Source: Saprospiraceae bacterium | GTDB lineage: Bacteria; Bacteroidota; Bacteroidia; Chitinophagales; Saprospiraceae | Assembly (NCBI GenBank): GCA_016715985.1 | Contig: JADJXD010000001.1 | Span: forward strand, 3,100,001 to 3,164,000 | DNA length: 64,000 nt | Direction: 5' to 3' | Shown: one piece after another, positions 1 to 6,896 of the stretch | How positions within the stretch are numbered: the first letter of the stretch is position 1 | Layout: each line of letters starts with the position of its first letter | Made by a program: the position numbers and the translations under genes | The notes under the pieces: generated by a model | What the model was told of the DNA's origin: nothing | What the model saw: only the letters and a program-made list of their open reading frames with translations | Databases searched by the model: none

Positions 1-687
1 ATCAACTGGAAAGCAACTGCCAAGTCGTCGAGATTAATGGTGAATCAATATCAGGATGAAAAATCACAGTCCGTGTATTGTATTATGGATAAAGGCCGGC
101 TGATGAAAATGCCGTTTAACGGACTCACGCTGCTGGATCATGCGATCAATGCATGTCTCGTACTTTCCGGAGTGATCTTACGAAAGCAGGATAAAGTAGG
201 TATGATGACGATTTCCAAAAGAGTGGACAATGTGGTAGGTGCGTCATCCAGATCCGGGCAAATGCAAAAAATATTAGAGTCGCTTTATCACATTCAGACG
301 AATTTTTCAGAGACAGATTTTGGCAGATTGTATGGATTTATGAAAAAGAATGTATCCCAAAGGAGTCTGGTATTGCTGTTTACCAATTTTGAAACGATGG
401 ATAGTCTCAGAAGGCAACTTCGATTCCTGCAGGCCATTGCCAAAAACCACTTATTGGTCATTGTTTTTTTTGAAAATACAGAGTTAAATAAAATGATCCG
501 GGCAAATGCCAATAGTGAACAGGAAATTATCGATAAAGTGATGGCTGAAAAATTTGCTTTTGAAAAAAAACTGATTGTCCGCGAACTTCAGAAACACGGC
601 ATCAGAAGTTTACTAACCAAGCCCGAAAATCTGACCATCGATGCCATCAACCAATATATCTCTCTAAAAGCCGGAGGGTTGATCTGA
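1..687 (+). CDS. DUF58 family protein (C-terminal part, truncated by window edge)
   Basis: The reading frame is open from base 1, before the first ATG at 37, so this is the tail of a longer gene. The visible start reads INWKATAKSSRLMVNQY, which matches the conserved 'NWKATAR' block of DUF58 proteins. A von Willebrand-A-like region follows, with a hydrophobic strand-turn segment (LVLLFTNFETMDS) and LLVIVFFEN. DUF58 proteins usually sit beside MoxR-type AAA ATPases in membrane-linked operons; the partner would be to the left, outside the window. The family assignment is from motif memory. The exact biochemical role is unknown. Confidence 0.8.
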   Translation: MNWKATAKSSRLMVNQYQDEKSQSVYCIMDKGRLMKMPFNGLTLLDHAINACLVLSGVILRKQDKVGMMTISKRVDNVVGASSRSGQMQKILESLYHIQTNFSETDFGRLYGFMKKNVSQRSLVLLFTNFETMDSLRRQLRFLQAIAKNHLLVIVFFENTELNKMIRANANSEQEIIDKVMAEKFAFEKKLIVRELQKHGIRSLLTKPENLTIDAINQYISLKAGGLI

Positions 688-792
688 TTTTTAAAAATCA
701 GGTGTCACTTACCGGGCCAATCGAATTTATTCGATTGTTTAATTTTGCTTTTAGTCTAGCAAATTATTCTTTTTAGTGATTACTTTTTACTT

Positions 793-823
793 CACTTGAC
801 TGAAGTCAAGTGGCCCGTTTTTT
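793..823 (+). terminator. Probable rho-independent terminator after the DUF58 gene
   Basis: The perfect 8-bp arms CACTTGAC and GTCAAGTG enclose a 4-base loop (793-812). A six-T run follows at 818-823, after a short GC segment. It lies about 105 bp beyond the DUF58 stop and before the RidA gene, which fits transcript separation. The stem is moderate and the T-run is not immediately adjacent, so confidence is limited. Confidence 0.5.
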
Positions 824-956
824 CAAGATGATAGCTATTCATTCAAGAGGATGTATTTTGAGAATTGTGAGCCATATAAGAAACAAACATAGCTAGTGTT
901 TAGTATCTTTTCACACAATTATCATAACTTCGCTTTACAAAAAACTCTTAAGTTAT

Positions 957-1496
957 ATGAAATCATTTCCGATAATTATCACATTACTGATATTCTGTCT
1001 GCAATCCATATCCGGACAATCAGAAACCCACCCGGAAGAACGCTTAAAGATGGCAGGATTTACCCTTCCGGAAGCAAAGAAGCCCATTGCAAATTTTGTA
1101 ACCTCCGTACGGGATGGCAATAAACTGTATCTTTCCGGACACGGCTATTGTGGTGAGCCGACTGCCGTGGACAAAGGCAAACTCGGAAAGGATCTTTCAG
1201 TAGAGCAAGGATATCAGGCAGCAAAAAATGTTGGATTATGTATGCTCGCCACTGTCAAACATGCAGTAGGTGACCTCTCAAAAGTAAAGCGAATCATCAG
1301 AGTATTTGGCATGGTCAATTCGACGGAAGACTTTGTCCAGCAACCATTGGTGATGAACGGATTTTCAGATTTAATGGTTCTCGCTTTTGGTGAAAACGGC
1401 AAGCATGTCAGATCCGCAGTAGGTATGGCACAGCTTCCCGGTGGGATGTCCGTTGAAGTAGAAATGATGCTGGAGATTGAGGAGCAGAATAAGTAG
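957..1496 (+). CDS. Secreted RidA (YjgF/YER057c/UK114) family protein
   Basis: The 179-residue protein starts with a clear signal peptide (MKSFPIIITLLIFCLQSISGQ), followed by a RidA-fold domain covering the rest. Recognisable pieces are the 'NKLYLSGHG' strand, the helix 'QGYQAAKNVGLCMLATVKHAVGDLSKVKRIIRVFGMV', 'PLVMNGFSDLMVLAFGENGKHVRSAVGMAQLPGG' and the closing strand 'MSVEVEMMLEI'. RidA proteins deaminate reactive enamine/imine intermediates in the cytoplasm. An exported form, as here, is a known variant of this 'RidA-like with signal peptide' type but its substrate is unclear. The ATG at 957 is chosen because it directly yields the signal peptide. Confidence 0.85.
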   Translation: MKSFPIIITLLIFCLQSISGQSETHPEERLKMAGFTLPEAKKPIANFVTSVRDGNKLYLSGHGYCGEPTAVDKGKLGKDLSVEQGYQAAKNVGLCMLATVKHAVGDLSKVKRIIRVFGMVNSTEDFVQQPLVMNGFSDLMVLAFGENGKHVRSAVGMAQLPGGMSVEVEMMLEIEEQNK

Positions 1497-1596
1497 CAGC
1501 TTTTTTACTTACCTGAATTCCAGCTATAATACTTGAGGCACCAAGTTCTTCGATATTTTGAAATGACGGAATGTTAAGTTAATAAATCAAATACAA

Positions 1597-1956
1597 ATGA
1601 ATGATTTAATCGAAATAGAAGAAAATAAAGGTTTAAAATTTCCGGAAATTTATAAGGCTTTTTATGCACGATGTGAAAAATCAATTCCAAACGGAATGGT
1701 TGGAAGTGATTTATACAATAATTACAAAGAATTAAATGAATGGGCTAAAGAATTACTAAACGAAGATAAAGTTGAAAACTTTCTTTCTGAAGATGATTTT
1801 GTTTTTTTGATGCATCAAGGCTACATGTTTTGGTATTTTAAAGCCAATGGAAATGAAAATCCAGACGTTTATTTTTACCACGAAGCGGAATTGATACCAA
1901 AAAAAATATGTTCATTAGAATATTTCATTAAGTACTATCCTAAAATCCAAAATTAA
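1597..1956 (+). CDS. SMI1/KNR4 (SUKH) family protein, possible immunity protein
   Basis: The 119-residue cytoplasmic protein begins with 'IEENKGLKFPEIYKAFYARCE', the typical N-terminal helix pair of SUKH proteins. It continues with 'SEDDFVFLMHQGYMFWYFKANGNENPDVYFYHE', the conserved core (D-D-F-V-F-L...Q-G-Y...W-Y-F) of the SMI1/KNR4 fold. In bacteria such proteins are often immunity partners of polymorphic toxins, but no toxin gene is adjacent here. It is followed directly by toxin-antitoxin remnants, which marks the area as accessory. A near-consensus -7 box (TATTTTG) lies about 45 bp upstream. Confidence 0.75.
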   Translation: MNDLIEIEENKGLKFPEIYKAFYARCEKSIPNGMVGSDLYNNYKELNEWAKELLNEDKVENFLSEDDFVFLMHQGYMFWYFKANGNENPDVYFYHEAELIPKKICSLEYFIKYYPKIQN

Positions 1957-1963
1957 CTATGCA

Positions 1964-2092
1964 AAAGGTTATCGAGTTTACTTTAAAGAAAGGAATGGTA
2001 AAATAATTGTTTTACTGATTGCAGGAGACAAATCAACCCAACAAACCGACATAGAAAAAGCAAAAGAAATTTTGAAATCATTAAAAGACTAA
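1964..2092 (+). pseudogene. 3' fragment of a HigB/RelE-type addiction-module killer toxin
   Basis: Translating from 1967 gives GYRVYFKERNGKIIVLLIAG and then DKSTQQTDIEKAKEILKSLKD before a stop. This is the C-terminal half of the 'addiction module killer' RelE/HigB-like family (conserved GYRVYF, LL.GGDKS.Q..DI..A). The N-terminal half is absent: the DNA immediately upstream is the end of the SUKH gene, and there is no start codon. The fragment abuts the antitoxin remnant in the usual toxin-then-antitoxin order. The frame then stops 4 bases before the antitoxin ATG, a normal spacing for this family. Confidence 0.75.
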
Positions 2093-2096
2093 AAAA

Positions 2097-2474
2097 ATGG
2101 AAGTATCAAAATTTGACATAGCAGATTATTTAGACAGTAATGAAATGATTGCTGAATATCTGAATGAAGTTTTAGAGCAGGGAAACGATAATGACTTAAT
2201 AACAGCAATTGGAAATGTAGCGAAAGCAATCGGGATGACAAAAATTGTTGAAAAATCGGGATAAAGCAGACCTAGTTTGTATAAGGCATTATCTGATGGT
2301 TCGAAACTTCAGTTTTCCACTATAATGAAAGTGTTAAGAGCTATAGGAGGTCACTTAACGGTGAACGCAAAATCTTCTTTACATAAACTAAAAAACTGGT
2401 CTTACACAGTTGTATTGCTAATAGCGGTTTTGCATTTGAAAACGTCTTTCAACAAAAACATTTTTTTAACTTGA
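2097..2474 (+). pseudogene. HigA-like HTH antitoxin interrupted by one nonsense codon
   Basis: From ATG 2097 the frame encodes MEVSKFDIADYLDSNEMIAE, then an XRE-like helix-turn-helix typical of addiction-module antidote proteins. At 2262-2264 a TAA replaces the leucine expected in the 'K.GLSR.SLYKALS' recognition helix. Reading on in the same frame restores SRPSLYKALSDGSKLQFSTI and the family's 'I.KVL.A.G..L' end. A single T-to-A change of TTA would explain it. The frame runs to a stop at 2472-2474 through non-family sequence, so the original 3' end is also altered. With the truncated toxin upstream, the whole module is dead. Confidence 0.75.
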
Positions 2475-2490
2475 AAAATAATGAATAAAA

Positions 2491-2925
2491 ATGAACAACA
2501 TTACAACAGAAAATATAAAAGAAATTGCGGAGCAACTTGATATTGGATTCCGTGCATTTGTTCACAAAACAACAGGACAACTGCTTTTCGTTCCAAACCA
2601 AAGCGAGTTGCTTGAAATAGACATGGAAAGTTGGGCCGAAGATCTGGAAGAATTGGAAAACAACTTTATGGACTATTTCGAATTTGAAAAATGGTCTTCC
2701 AGAGACTCGTTCAGTATGATGGCGGATTTTGCAGAGCACTTGACAGCCAACAGACACCTGCAAAGCAGACTGTATGATGCTTTGAACAAGAAAAAACCAT
2801 TTAGAGAATTTAAGTTCGTTATTGATAATTCCGGCGACTACAGACAACAATGGTTTGACTTCAAAAACAAATGGCAGCAGGACTTTGTGGTGAGACAATT
2901 GAACTTTGATGGTCGAAGGCTGTGA
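2491..2925 (+). CDS. UPF0158 family protein
   Basis: The 144-residue acidic protein shows the features of the UPF0158 family: an N-terminal half 'IKEIAEQLDIGFRAFVHKTTGQLLFVP', then 'DMESWAEDLEE', and the C-terminal 'RLYDALNKKKPFREFKFVID...YRQQWFDFKNKW' block (the family's 'PFR.FK......W..F'). Function is unknown. It probably acts in the cytoplasm, since no signal peptide or membrane segment is present. The gene sits alone between the dead toxin-antitoxin module and an intergenic repeat. Confidence 0.8.
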   Translation: MNNITTENIKEIAEQLDIGFRAFVHKTTGQLLFVPNQSELLEIDMESWAEDLEELENNFMDYFEFEKWSSRDSFSMMADFAEHLTANRHLQSRLYDALNKKKPFREFKFVIDNSGDYRQQWFDFKNKWQQDFVVRQLNFDGRRL

Positions 2926-2929
2926 CTTC

Positions 2930-3124
2930 CTTCAGATTTATCCCGATAGAATCCATTCCTAAGTAACAAAGAAGCAGTATTTCACTTGACGGGTTTGCAA
3001 TGAATTTCCAATTTGTCATCAAAAAAGTTGTAGGAAAACGATGATAATTTAATGAAATTATATTCCTCTGCTGTCGCAAGTTTGCAACTTGTGCCATGTT
3101 CAATATGGCTGCCAAAAAATACAC
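2930..3124 (-). repeat. Dispersed palindromic intergenic repeat, copy in reverse orientation
   Basis: On the minus strand this stretch carries GGCACAAGTTGCAAACTTGCG (plus-strand 3074-3094), the same near-palindrome as at 5218-5264 and 6853-6877. It also has 'tttatcccg..gaatc.attccta', which is shared with the copy at 4491-4680. The plus-strand tail (GACGGAATTTTATAACTTTG) resembles 4653-4672. An 87-codon minus-strand frame crosses it (2861-3124) but looks like repeat translation, not a gene. Boundaries are approximate. Confidence 0.55.
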
Positions 3125-3142
3125 TCGAATGACGGAATTTTA

Positions 3143-3150
3143 TAACTTTG
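3143..3150 (+). promoter_or_regulatory. -7 box (TAACTTTG)
   Basis: This is an exact match to the Bacteroidota -7 consensus TAnnTTTG, 40 bp before the start of the small membrane protein gene at 3191. It lies just outside the palindromic part of the intergenic repeat, and the same box occurs at the matching place after the copy at 4491-4680. The repeat may therefore carry a promoter. Confidence 0.5.
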
Positions 3151-3190
3151 TAACATCGATCTCTCGCTAAATAATAAAAATTATAAAATT

Positions 3191-3400
3191 ATGGACAAAG
3201 AAATTAAAAACAACAAGACAAAAGGCTTATTTGGAATTGGCTTGTCAATATTGTTTGTGATGTTAGGGGTCTATCTTCTGACTGAATTTCCGAAAAACAA
3301 TTTAAACTTAAACCCATTGTTGGTTAAAGGAATTGGCATTGCCTGTATTTTGTTTTTTGGAGCTATTTTTATCCTTGGAATGAGAAAATTGCTAAAATGA
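3191..3400 (+). CDS. Small two-helix membrane protein, unknown function
   Basis: The 69-residue protein has a charged start (MDKEIKNNKTKG), a first hydrophobic helix (about residues 14-30, LFGIGLSILFVMLGVYLL), a short polar loop 'EFPKNNLNLNP', a second helix (about 45-64, GIGIACILFFGAIFILGM) and a basic end. The topology is likely both ends in the cytoplasm. I do not recognise a family. The upstream -7 box supports expression. Confidence 0.55.
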   Translation: MDKEIKNNKTKGLFGIGLSILFVMLGVYLLTEFPKNNLNLNPLLVKGIGIACILFFGAIFILGMRKLLK

Positions 3401-3434
3401 TAGGATATAAGCAAATGCTGGGTGTAGTTTGAGC

Positions 3435-4385
3435 CTAGTTTATTTTCCCATGCTCCTTAAGCACGTCTATTACTTCCTGCTCACTAAACTTAGTAATATT
3501 GGATATTAATGAGATAGCCAAACCATTCTCAAAAGCATTCAGGATGACTTCTTTTTTTCCTTTGATTTCTCCTTTGATTTCTCCTTCGATTTTTCCTTTG
3601 ATTTCTCCTTTGATTTCTCCTTTTCTTACCAATTGATCATATGTACTCATAATATCTTTTTTTATGTCAGGTGATATTTTTTGGACTATTTCAATAAGTT
3701 TGTTTTCATCCATTTCTGTCACTTGTAGCGTATAAACAATCATCGTTCTGATAAAGTTCCTGCTTAGATAGGGATTTATACTCGTAAGAATTCGTTCAAT
3801 ATGTGCTTCAAGCAACTCCGGATTGAATCTGTGTTTTTGCAGGGTGATTGCGGAATACAACATACCATTGCGAAGTGCCAGGAGACTTTCATCAGACATA
3901 CCCATCAGTGAAATAAAAATGCTCTCAAAAGTGGGTATATAATTTTGTATGTCTTCCGGAAATGCAGTAAAAAAATCTTTTATTCGCTTTAACTTCCACT
4001 TCGCTTTTCCCTGGTAGTAAATGACAGGAATAATGGGGTGGATCACTTCCTTATTTTTGAATTGTGTGAGATAACCATTTGCAATGTAACCCAATAATTG
4101 GAAAGCGGCATACTTTTCAGGAGTTGACTTATTTTCCAGCAAAAGACTTACATAAACATCTTTTTGATTTGTTTCTTTCATGGGAATTCTAAAGACGATA
4201 TCAGAGAAACTTTCTGAAAGTTCAGGCGTAATGTAATGGGTATTGGCATAAGTCAGATCTTCCAGCTTCAGCACAATTCTTAAATTTTCAGGTAGATATT
4301 CGTCCAAAAATGCGATAGCCATCTCCCTATCGGCAAGCATCTCTTTGACAAATTTGTCATGCGGATTATTGATAGATTCATCCAT
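3435..4385 (-). CDS. Rpn family PD-(D/E)XK nuclease / putative transposase
   Basis: The 316-residue protein belongs to the recombination-promoting nuclease (RpnA, Transposase_31) group. The N-terminus 'NPHDKFVKEMLADREMAIAFLDEYLP' is the family signature. The nuclease core is visible as D62 (SDIVF) and E84-x-K86 (LLLENKS), consistent with a PD-(D/E)XK fold. Known Rpn proteins cut DNA and promote RecA-independent recombination. The C-terminus contains a run of GEIK/GKIE tetrapeptides encoded by 12-bp tandem repeats, then a helical tail. It stands alone, divergent from the region to its right. Genomes of this group often carry many paralogues. Confidence 0.85.
   Translation of the reverse strand: MDESINNPHDKFVKEMLADREMAIAFLDEYLPENLRIVLKLEDLTYANTHYITPELSESFSDIVFRIPMKETNQKDVYVSLLLENKSTPEKYAAFQLLGYIANGYLTQFKNKEVIHPIIPVIYYQGKAKWKLKRIKDFFTAFPEDIQNYIPTFESIFISLMGMSDESLLALRNGMLYSAITLQKHRFNPELLEAHIERILTSINPYLSRNFIRTMIVYTLQVTEMDENKLIEIVQKISPDIKKDIMSTYDQLVRKGEIKGEIKGKIEGEIKGEIKGKKEVILNAFENGLAISLISNITKFSEQEVIDVLKEHGKIN
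3561..3620 (-). repeat. Five tandem 12-bp units inside the Rpn nuclease gene
   Basis: The unit tttgatttctcc (plus strand) repeats five times, at 3561, 3573, 3585 (variant), 3597 and 3609. It encodes GEIK-type tetrapeptides, rich in Glu and Lys and probably helical. Copy-number change would keep the frame, so length variation without inactivation is expected. Confidence 0.9.
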
Positions 4386-4490
4386 AAGTCAAAGATAAAA
4401 AAGTCCTGAAAAAATGATTAAACTTTGCCGGAAATAAGATATATACAAATTGAATGTAATGTAACAGAAACAATATTTAGCAGATTAAAA

Positions 4491-4680
4491 AATATACCCG
4501 ATCGGCGCAGATTGCAACTGCGATGCAATACATTTATCCCGTTGGAATCAATTCCTACGGGATTAAGAATTTGCAATTCGTTTTTCCAGTTCGGCATCAG
4601 CTGCGCCTACGTAGAAGTGATGCTAAGGCTTTACCATAAGTCTTGCCTGAATGCCGGAATTATATAACTTTGCATGGAAT
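4491..4680 (+). repeat. Dispersed palindromic intergenic repeat
   Basis: It begins with CCCGATCGGC, which is also found at 5191. It includes 'atttatcccgttggaatcaattccta', shared with 2950-2980, and 'gctgcgcctacgtagaagtg', a degenerate reverse copy of the 6816-6836 palindrome. It ends in GGAATTATATAACTTTG, like 3134-3150. Together these show a mobile-looking, partly decayed repeat family in the 3-7 kb region. Ends are approximate. Confidence 0.55.
4665..4672 (+). promoter_or_regulatory. -7 box (TAACTTTG)
   Basis: Exact TAnnTTTG match, about 100 bp before the gene at 4776 and at the edge of the repeat copy. Confidence 0.5.
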
Positions 4681-4775
4681 GTGCAGATGATATCAATTAT
4701 TGGCAGTCTGCATAAGTTAGATCAAAAGTTTTAATGGTCAAAAATTAGCAAAAGATTTAAATTAAAAAGAGACAA

Positions 4776-5204
4776 ATGGACATAATTTTTAAAGATGAAT
4801 ATGATATTTATTCTATTAATAAATTAATCATTGATAATCGTGATTTTGAAGAGATAGTTAAATTTTTATCAAAAACTAAAAAAGTAAATAAGCGCAAATA
4901 TTTCGAATTTATTGAAAAAATGAAAGTCATTTTTGCCATGAGTGATGATTATGAATTTTTATCCACAGCTTCTCTTATTTTCAATGAGTTTAAGGTTCAT
5001 TCTGCAGTTCCTTTTATAGTAGCCAAATTACTGAAAGGTGATTTTGACAGTTGCGGAGGAACCTTTTTGTATTCACTAATATCTCTGAATCTAAGACATT
5101 TAAAAAGTGAGTTGGAAATTCTTTGGGAAAGGGACATCACTTGGGAAATGGAACAGAAACTGATGTTACTTGGAATTAAACCAAAAGACTCCCGATCGGC
5201 ATAA
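4776..5204 (+). CDS. Helical hypothetical protein (HEAT-like character)
   Basis: The 142-residue protein has no signal peptide and a run of amphipathic helices (DFEEIVKFLSKTKKV, RKYFEFIEKMKVIFAM, EFLSTASLIFNEF, AVPFIVAKLLKGD, LYSLISLNLRHLKSELEILWE). The pattern recalls HEAT-type helical repeat proteins but no family can be named. The last residues (KDSRSA) are encoded by the edge of an intergenic repeat (CCCGATCGGC), so the original C-terminus may have been replaced when the repeat arrived. Confidence 0.6.
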   Translation: MDIIFKDEYDIYSINKLIIDNRDFEEIVKFLSKTKKVNKRKYFEFIEKMKVIFAMSDDYEFLSTASLIFNEFKVHSAVPFIVAKLLKGDFDSCGGTFLYSLISLNLRHLKSELEILWERDITWEMEQKLMLLGIKPKDSRSA

Positions 5205-5300
5205 GCTGAGAAGTTAAGGCACAAGTTGCATTTATCAGGCTTGAAACAGACTGAAACTTGCGCCAGCAAGAGTTGTAAACTTACGCAAGCAAGTGCAAGA
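5191..5300 (+). repeat. Dispersed palindromic intergenic repeat
   Basis: It starts with CCCGATCGGC (as at 4499) and contains GGCACAAGTT (5218-5227) and AACTTGCGCC (5255-5264), the two arms of the palindrome seen intact at 6853-6877, here with 27 bp between them. A second partial arm (AACTTACGCAAGCAAGTGCA) follows. It overlaps the 3' end of the preceding gene by 14 bases. Confidence 0.55.
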
Positions 5301-5374
5301 GCATAATAATTTTTGAAAAGCTGCAGTTATGGTTAGATATATACATTTTAAAGATAATATCCTACCTTCGCACC

Positions 5375-6001
5375 ATGAAATTTTTATCACTTACCATTCC
5401 ATTTTTAATTTTCTTTTCTGTCTGTAATTTGATGTTCAGTCAGAGTACTATGAAGGAAAGAGACGAGTTATATGCCAGAGAACAAGCGAAACTGCTCTCG
5501 CGGGGTACATTAATCGTCCGGGTTTTTACAAATGGGCAAAAGGTACGACAACTCAGAGATTTTATTAATTCGTCTGAAGTACCCGAAAAAACCAAAACAA
5601 AGCTAAGAAAAACACTTGCAGAAACGCAAAAAGATAATGACGAATATTTTGATAATCTGAAGAACGCCATGAGCAGTCAATACACATTTTCAAAAGTGCT
5701 GTATATGCCGGATACACTATATAAAACATTTGAAAGTGGGAATGACCATGTATTTTGGAATGAAGAACAAAAGGTAGATAATCTGATTACAATAGATCGG
5801 AATAATTATTTTGTAATGATCTGCGGAAACAATCCTGAAAAGCTTTTACTCGTTAACAGGTATTTAAAGATCATTGATAAACCTTTTCCGCATAAAATTC
5901 AGATATTTTTGCATGCTTTTAAAAGGATGTTCAACAGCAGAAAATATATGGAAAATCAGGTAAAGGGATTTCAGGATAAACTTGCTTTACTGGCATTATA
6001 A
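5375..6001 (+). CDS. Exported hypothetical protein
   Basis: The 208-residue protein has a signal peptide (MKFLSLTIPFLIFFSVCNLMFSQ). The mature part contains a charged coiled region (about 60-95), then a mixed alpha/beta part with YFVMICGNNPEKLLLVNRYL. I do not recognise a family; a periplasmic or surface role is inferred only from the signal peptide. A TACCTTCG box (one mismatch to TAnnTTTG) lies at 5363-5370, only 4 bases before the ATG, which would give a leaderless or very short-leader mRNA. The next gene starts 12 bp after its stop, so the two are probably co-transcribed. Confidence 0.65.
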   Translation: MKFLSLTIPFLIFFSVCNLMFSQSTMKERDELYAREQAKLLSRGTLIVRVFTNGQKVRQLRDFINSSEVPEKTKTKLRKTLAETQKDNDEYFDNLKNAMSSQYTFSKVLYMPDTLYKTFESGNDHVFWNEEQKVDNLITIDRNNYFVMICGNNPEKLLLVNRYLKIIDKPFPHKIQIFLHAFKRMFNSRKYMENQVKGFQDKLALLAL

Positions 6002-6013
6002 ATTGGATAGTCA

Positions 6014-6767
6014 ATGTTTATGAGGTATAATTTTGTTGTAATATTTTATTGGTTCATCATAAGTTTTATCTCCTGCAAACAACAGGACAAGGCCGCAATT
6101 GAACCAATACCTGAACAAACGGAAAAAATTAAGAAGGAAGAAGTTCCGGAGCAACCCAAAAAAGAAACAATCCCTGAAACAAAGGCAGAAAAAAAAGATA
6201 TAAAAACGGTACGTCCGATCCCGCCAAAATGGAGTGAGATAAACACAGACAGTGCGGGCATTTTATTGGATATCAGGTATGCGACAAAAGACAACTTTAC
6301 AAAACAGCAGATATATGAATGTGGTAAATGTTTTCTGAGACCGGAAGCTGCAAAAAAAATTATGCTGGTTCAAAAAAGACCTCAAAGAACGTTATGGTTT
6401 CGGATTGAAAATTTTTGATTGCTACAGACCCAAACCTGCACAACAAAAATTGTGGGAGATCGTACCCAATCCGGATTACGTAACACCACCTGATAAAGGT
6501 TCTATGCATAATCGCGGTCTCGCCGTAGATCTGACGATCGTGGACAAAAACGGAAAAGAATTGGATATGGGAACTGCTTTTGACTTTTTCGGAAAAGAAG
6601 CACACCATGACTACGAAGGCTTTCCCGCTGAAATTCAAAAGAACAGAGTTTTGATTAAAAAAGTGATGGAGCTGCATGGCTTTTCGTCTATCAGAACCGA
6701 GTGGTGGCATTATAGTCTGCCTAAGATTTCTTATCCGTTGGCCGATTGGGAGTGGCCATGTGAGTAA
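6014..6767 (+). pseudogene. D-Ala-D-Ala dipeptidase lipoprotein (VanX/DdpX, M15D) with a frameshift
   Basis: The N-terminal frame (6014-6418) has a lipoprotein signal ending in cysteine 21 (SFISCK), a Glu/Lys/Pro linker, then 'LLDIRYATKDNFTKQQIYECGKC'. The second frame (to 6767) continues with KIFDCYRP, SMHNRGLAVDLT (zinc His and Asp), LDMGTAFDFFG and TEWWHY (catalytic Glu and third zinc ligand). Both are parts of one VanX-type zinc dipeptidase, which cleaves D-Ala-D-Ala. The switch falls at the A6 run 6372-6377; with five A the frame reads QKDLKERYGFGLKIFDC, as expected for the family. All catalytic residues survive. This is either a real one-base insertion, a slippage site or a homopolymer sequencing error. 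Confidence 0.85.
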
Positions 6768-6780
6768 GGAATTGGCTGTG

Positions 6781-6895
6781 GAAGATGTCATCAAATTAAA
6801 ATTTGGCAACACTCTGATGTAGGCACAGCCTACATCCAGCTGGGTTATAAGTTGGCACAAGTTACAAACTTGCGCCAGCAAGCGGGAACTAATGC
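6781..6895 (+). repeat. Dispersed palindromic intergenic repeat, best-preserved copy
   Basis: It contains two strong inverted repeats. The first is GATGTAGGC-ACA-GCCTACATC at 6816-6836 (perfect 9-bp arms). The second is TGGCACAAGTT-ACA-AACTTGCGCCA at 6853-6877 (11-bp arms, one wobble). It lies between the convergent ends of the dipeptidase gene and the beta-helix gene, so it could also act as a two-way terminator-like structure. Confidence 0.65.
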
Positions 6896-6896
6896 A

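Larger units (their letters stand above)
4386..4775. other. Gene-free stretch between the Rpn gene and the next ORF
   Basis: The stretch holds the intergenic repeat copy at 4491-4680 and a promoter box at 4665. An 80-codon plus-strand frame (4425-4667) lies wholly inside the repeat and has no family features, so I do not call a gene. Confidence 0.6.

Noticed and set aside
2861..3124. 87-codon minus-strand frame
   Set aside because: It covers the repeat copy and the end of the UPF0158 gene; the 'AQVANLRQ' type start recurs wherever this repeat occurs, so it is repeat translation.
4425..4667. 80-codon plus-strand frame
   Set aside because: It lies within the dispersed intergenic repeat and translates the palindromes; no conserved protein pattern.
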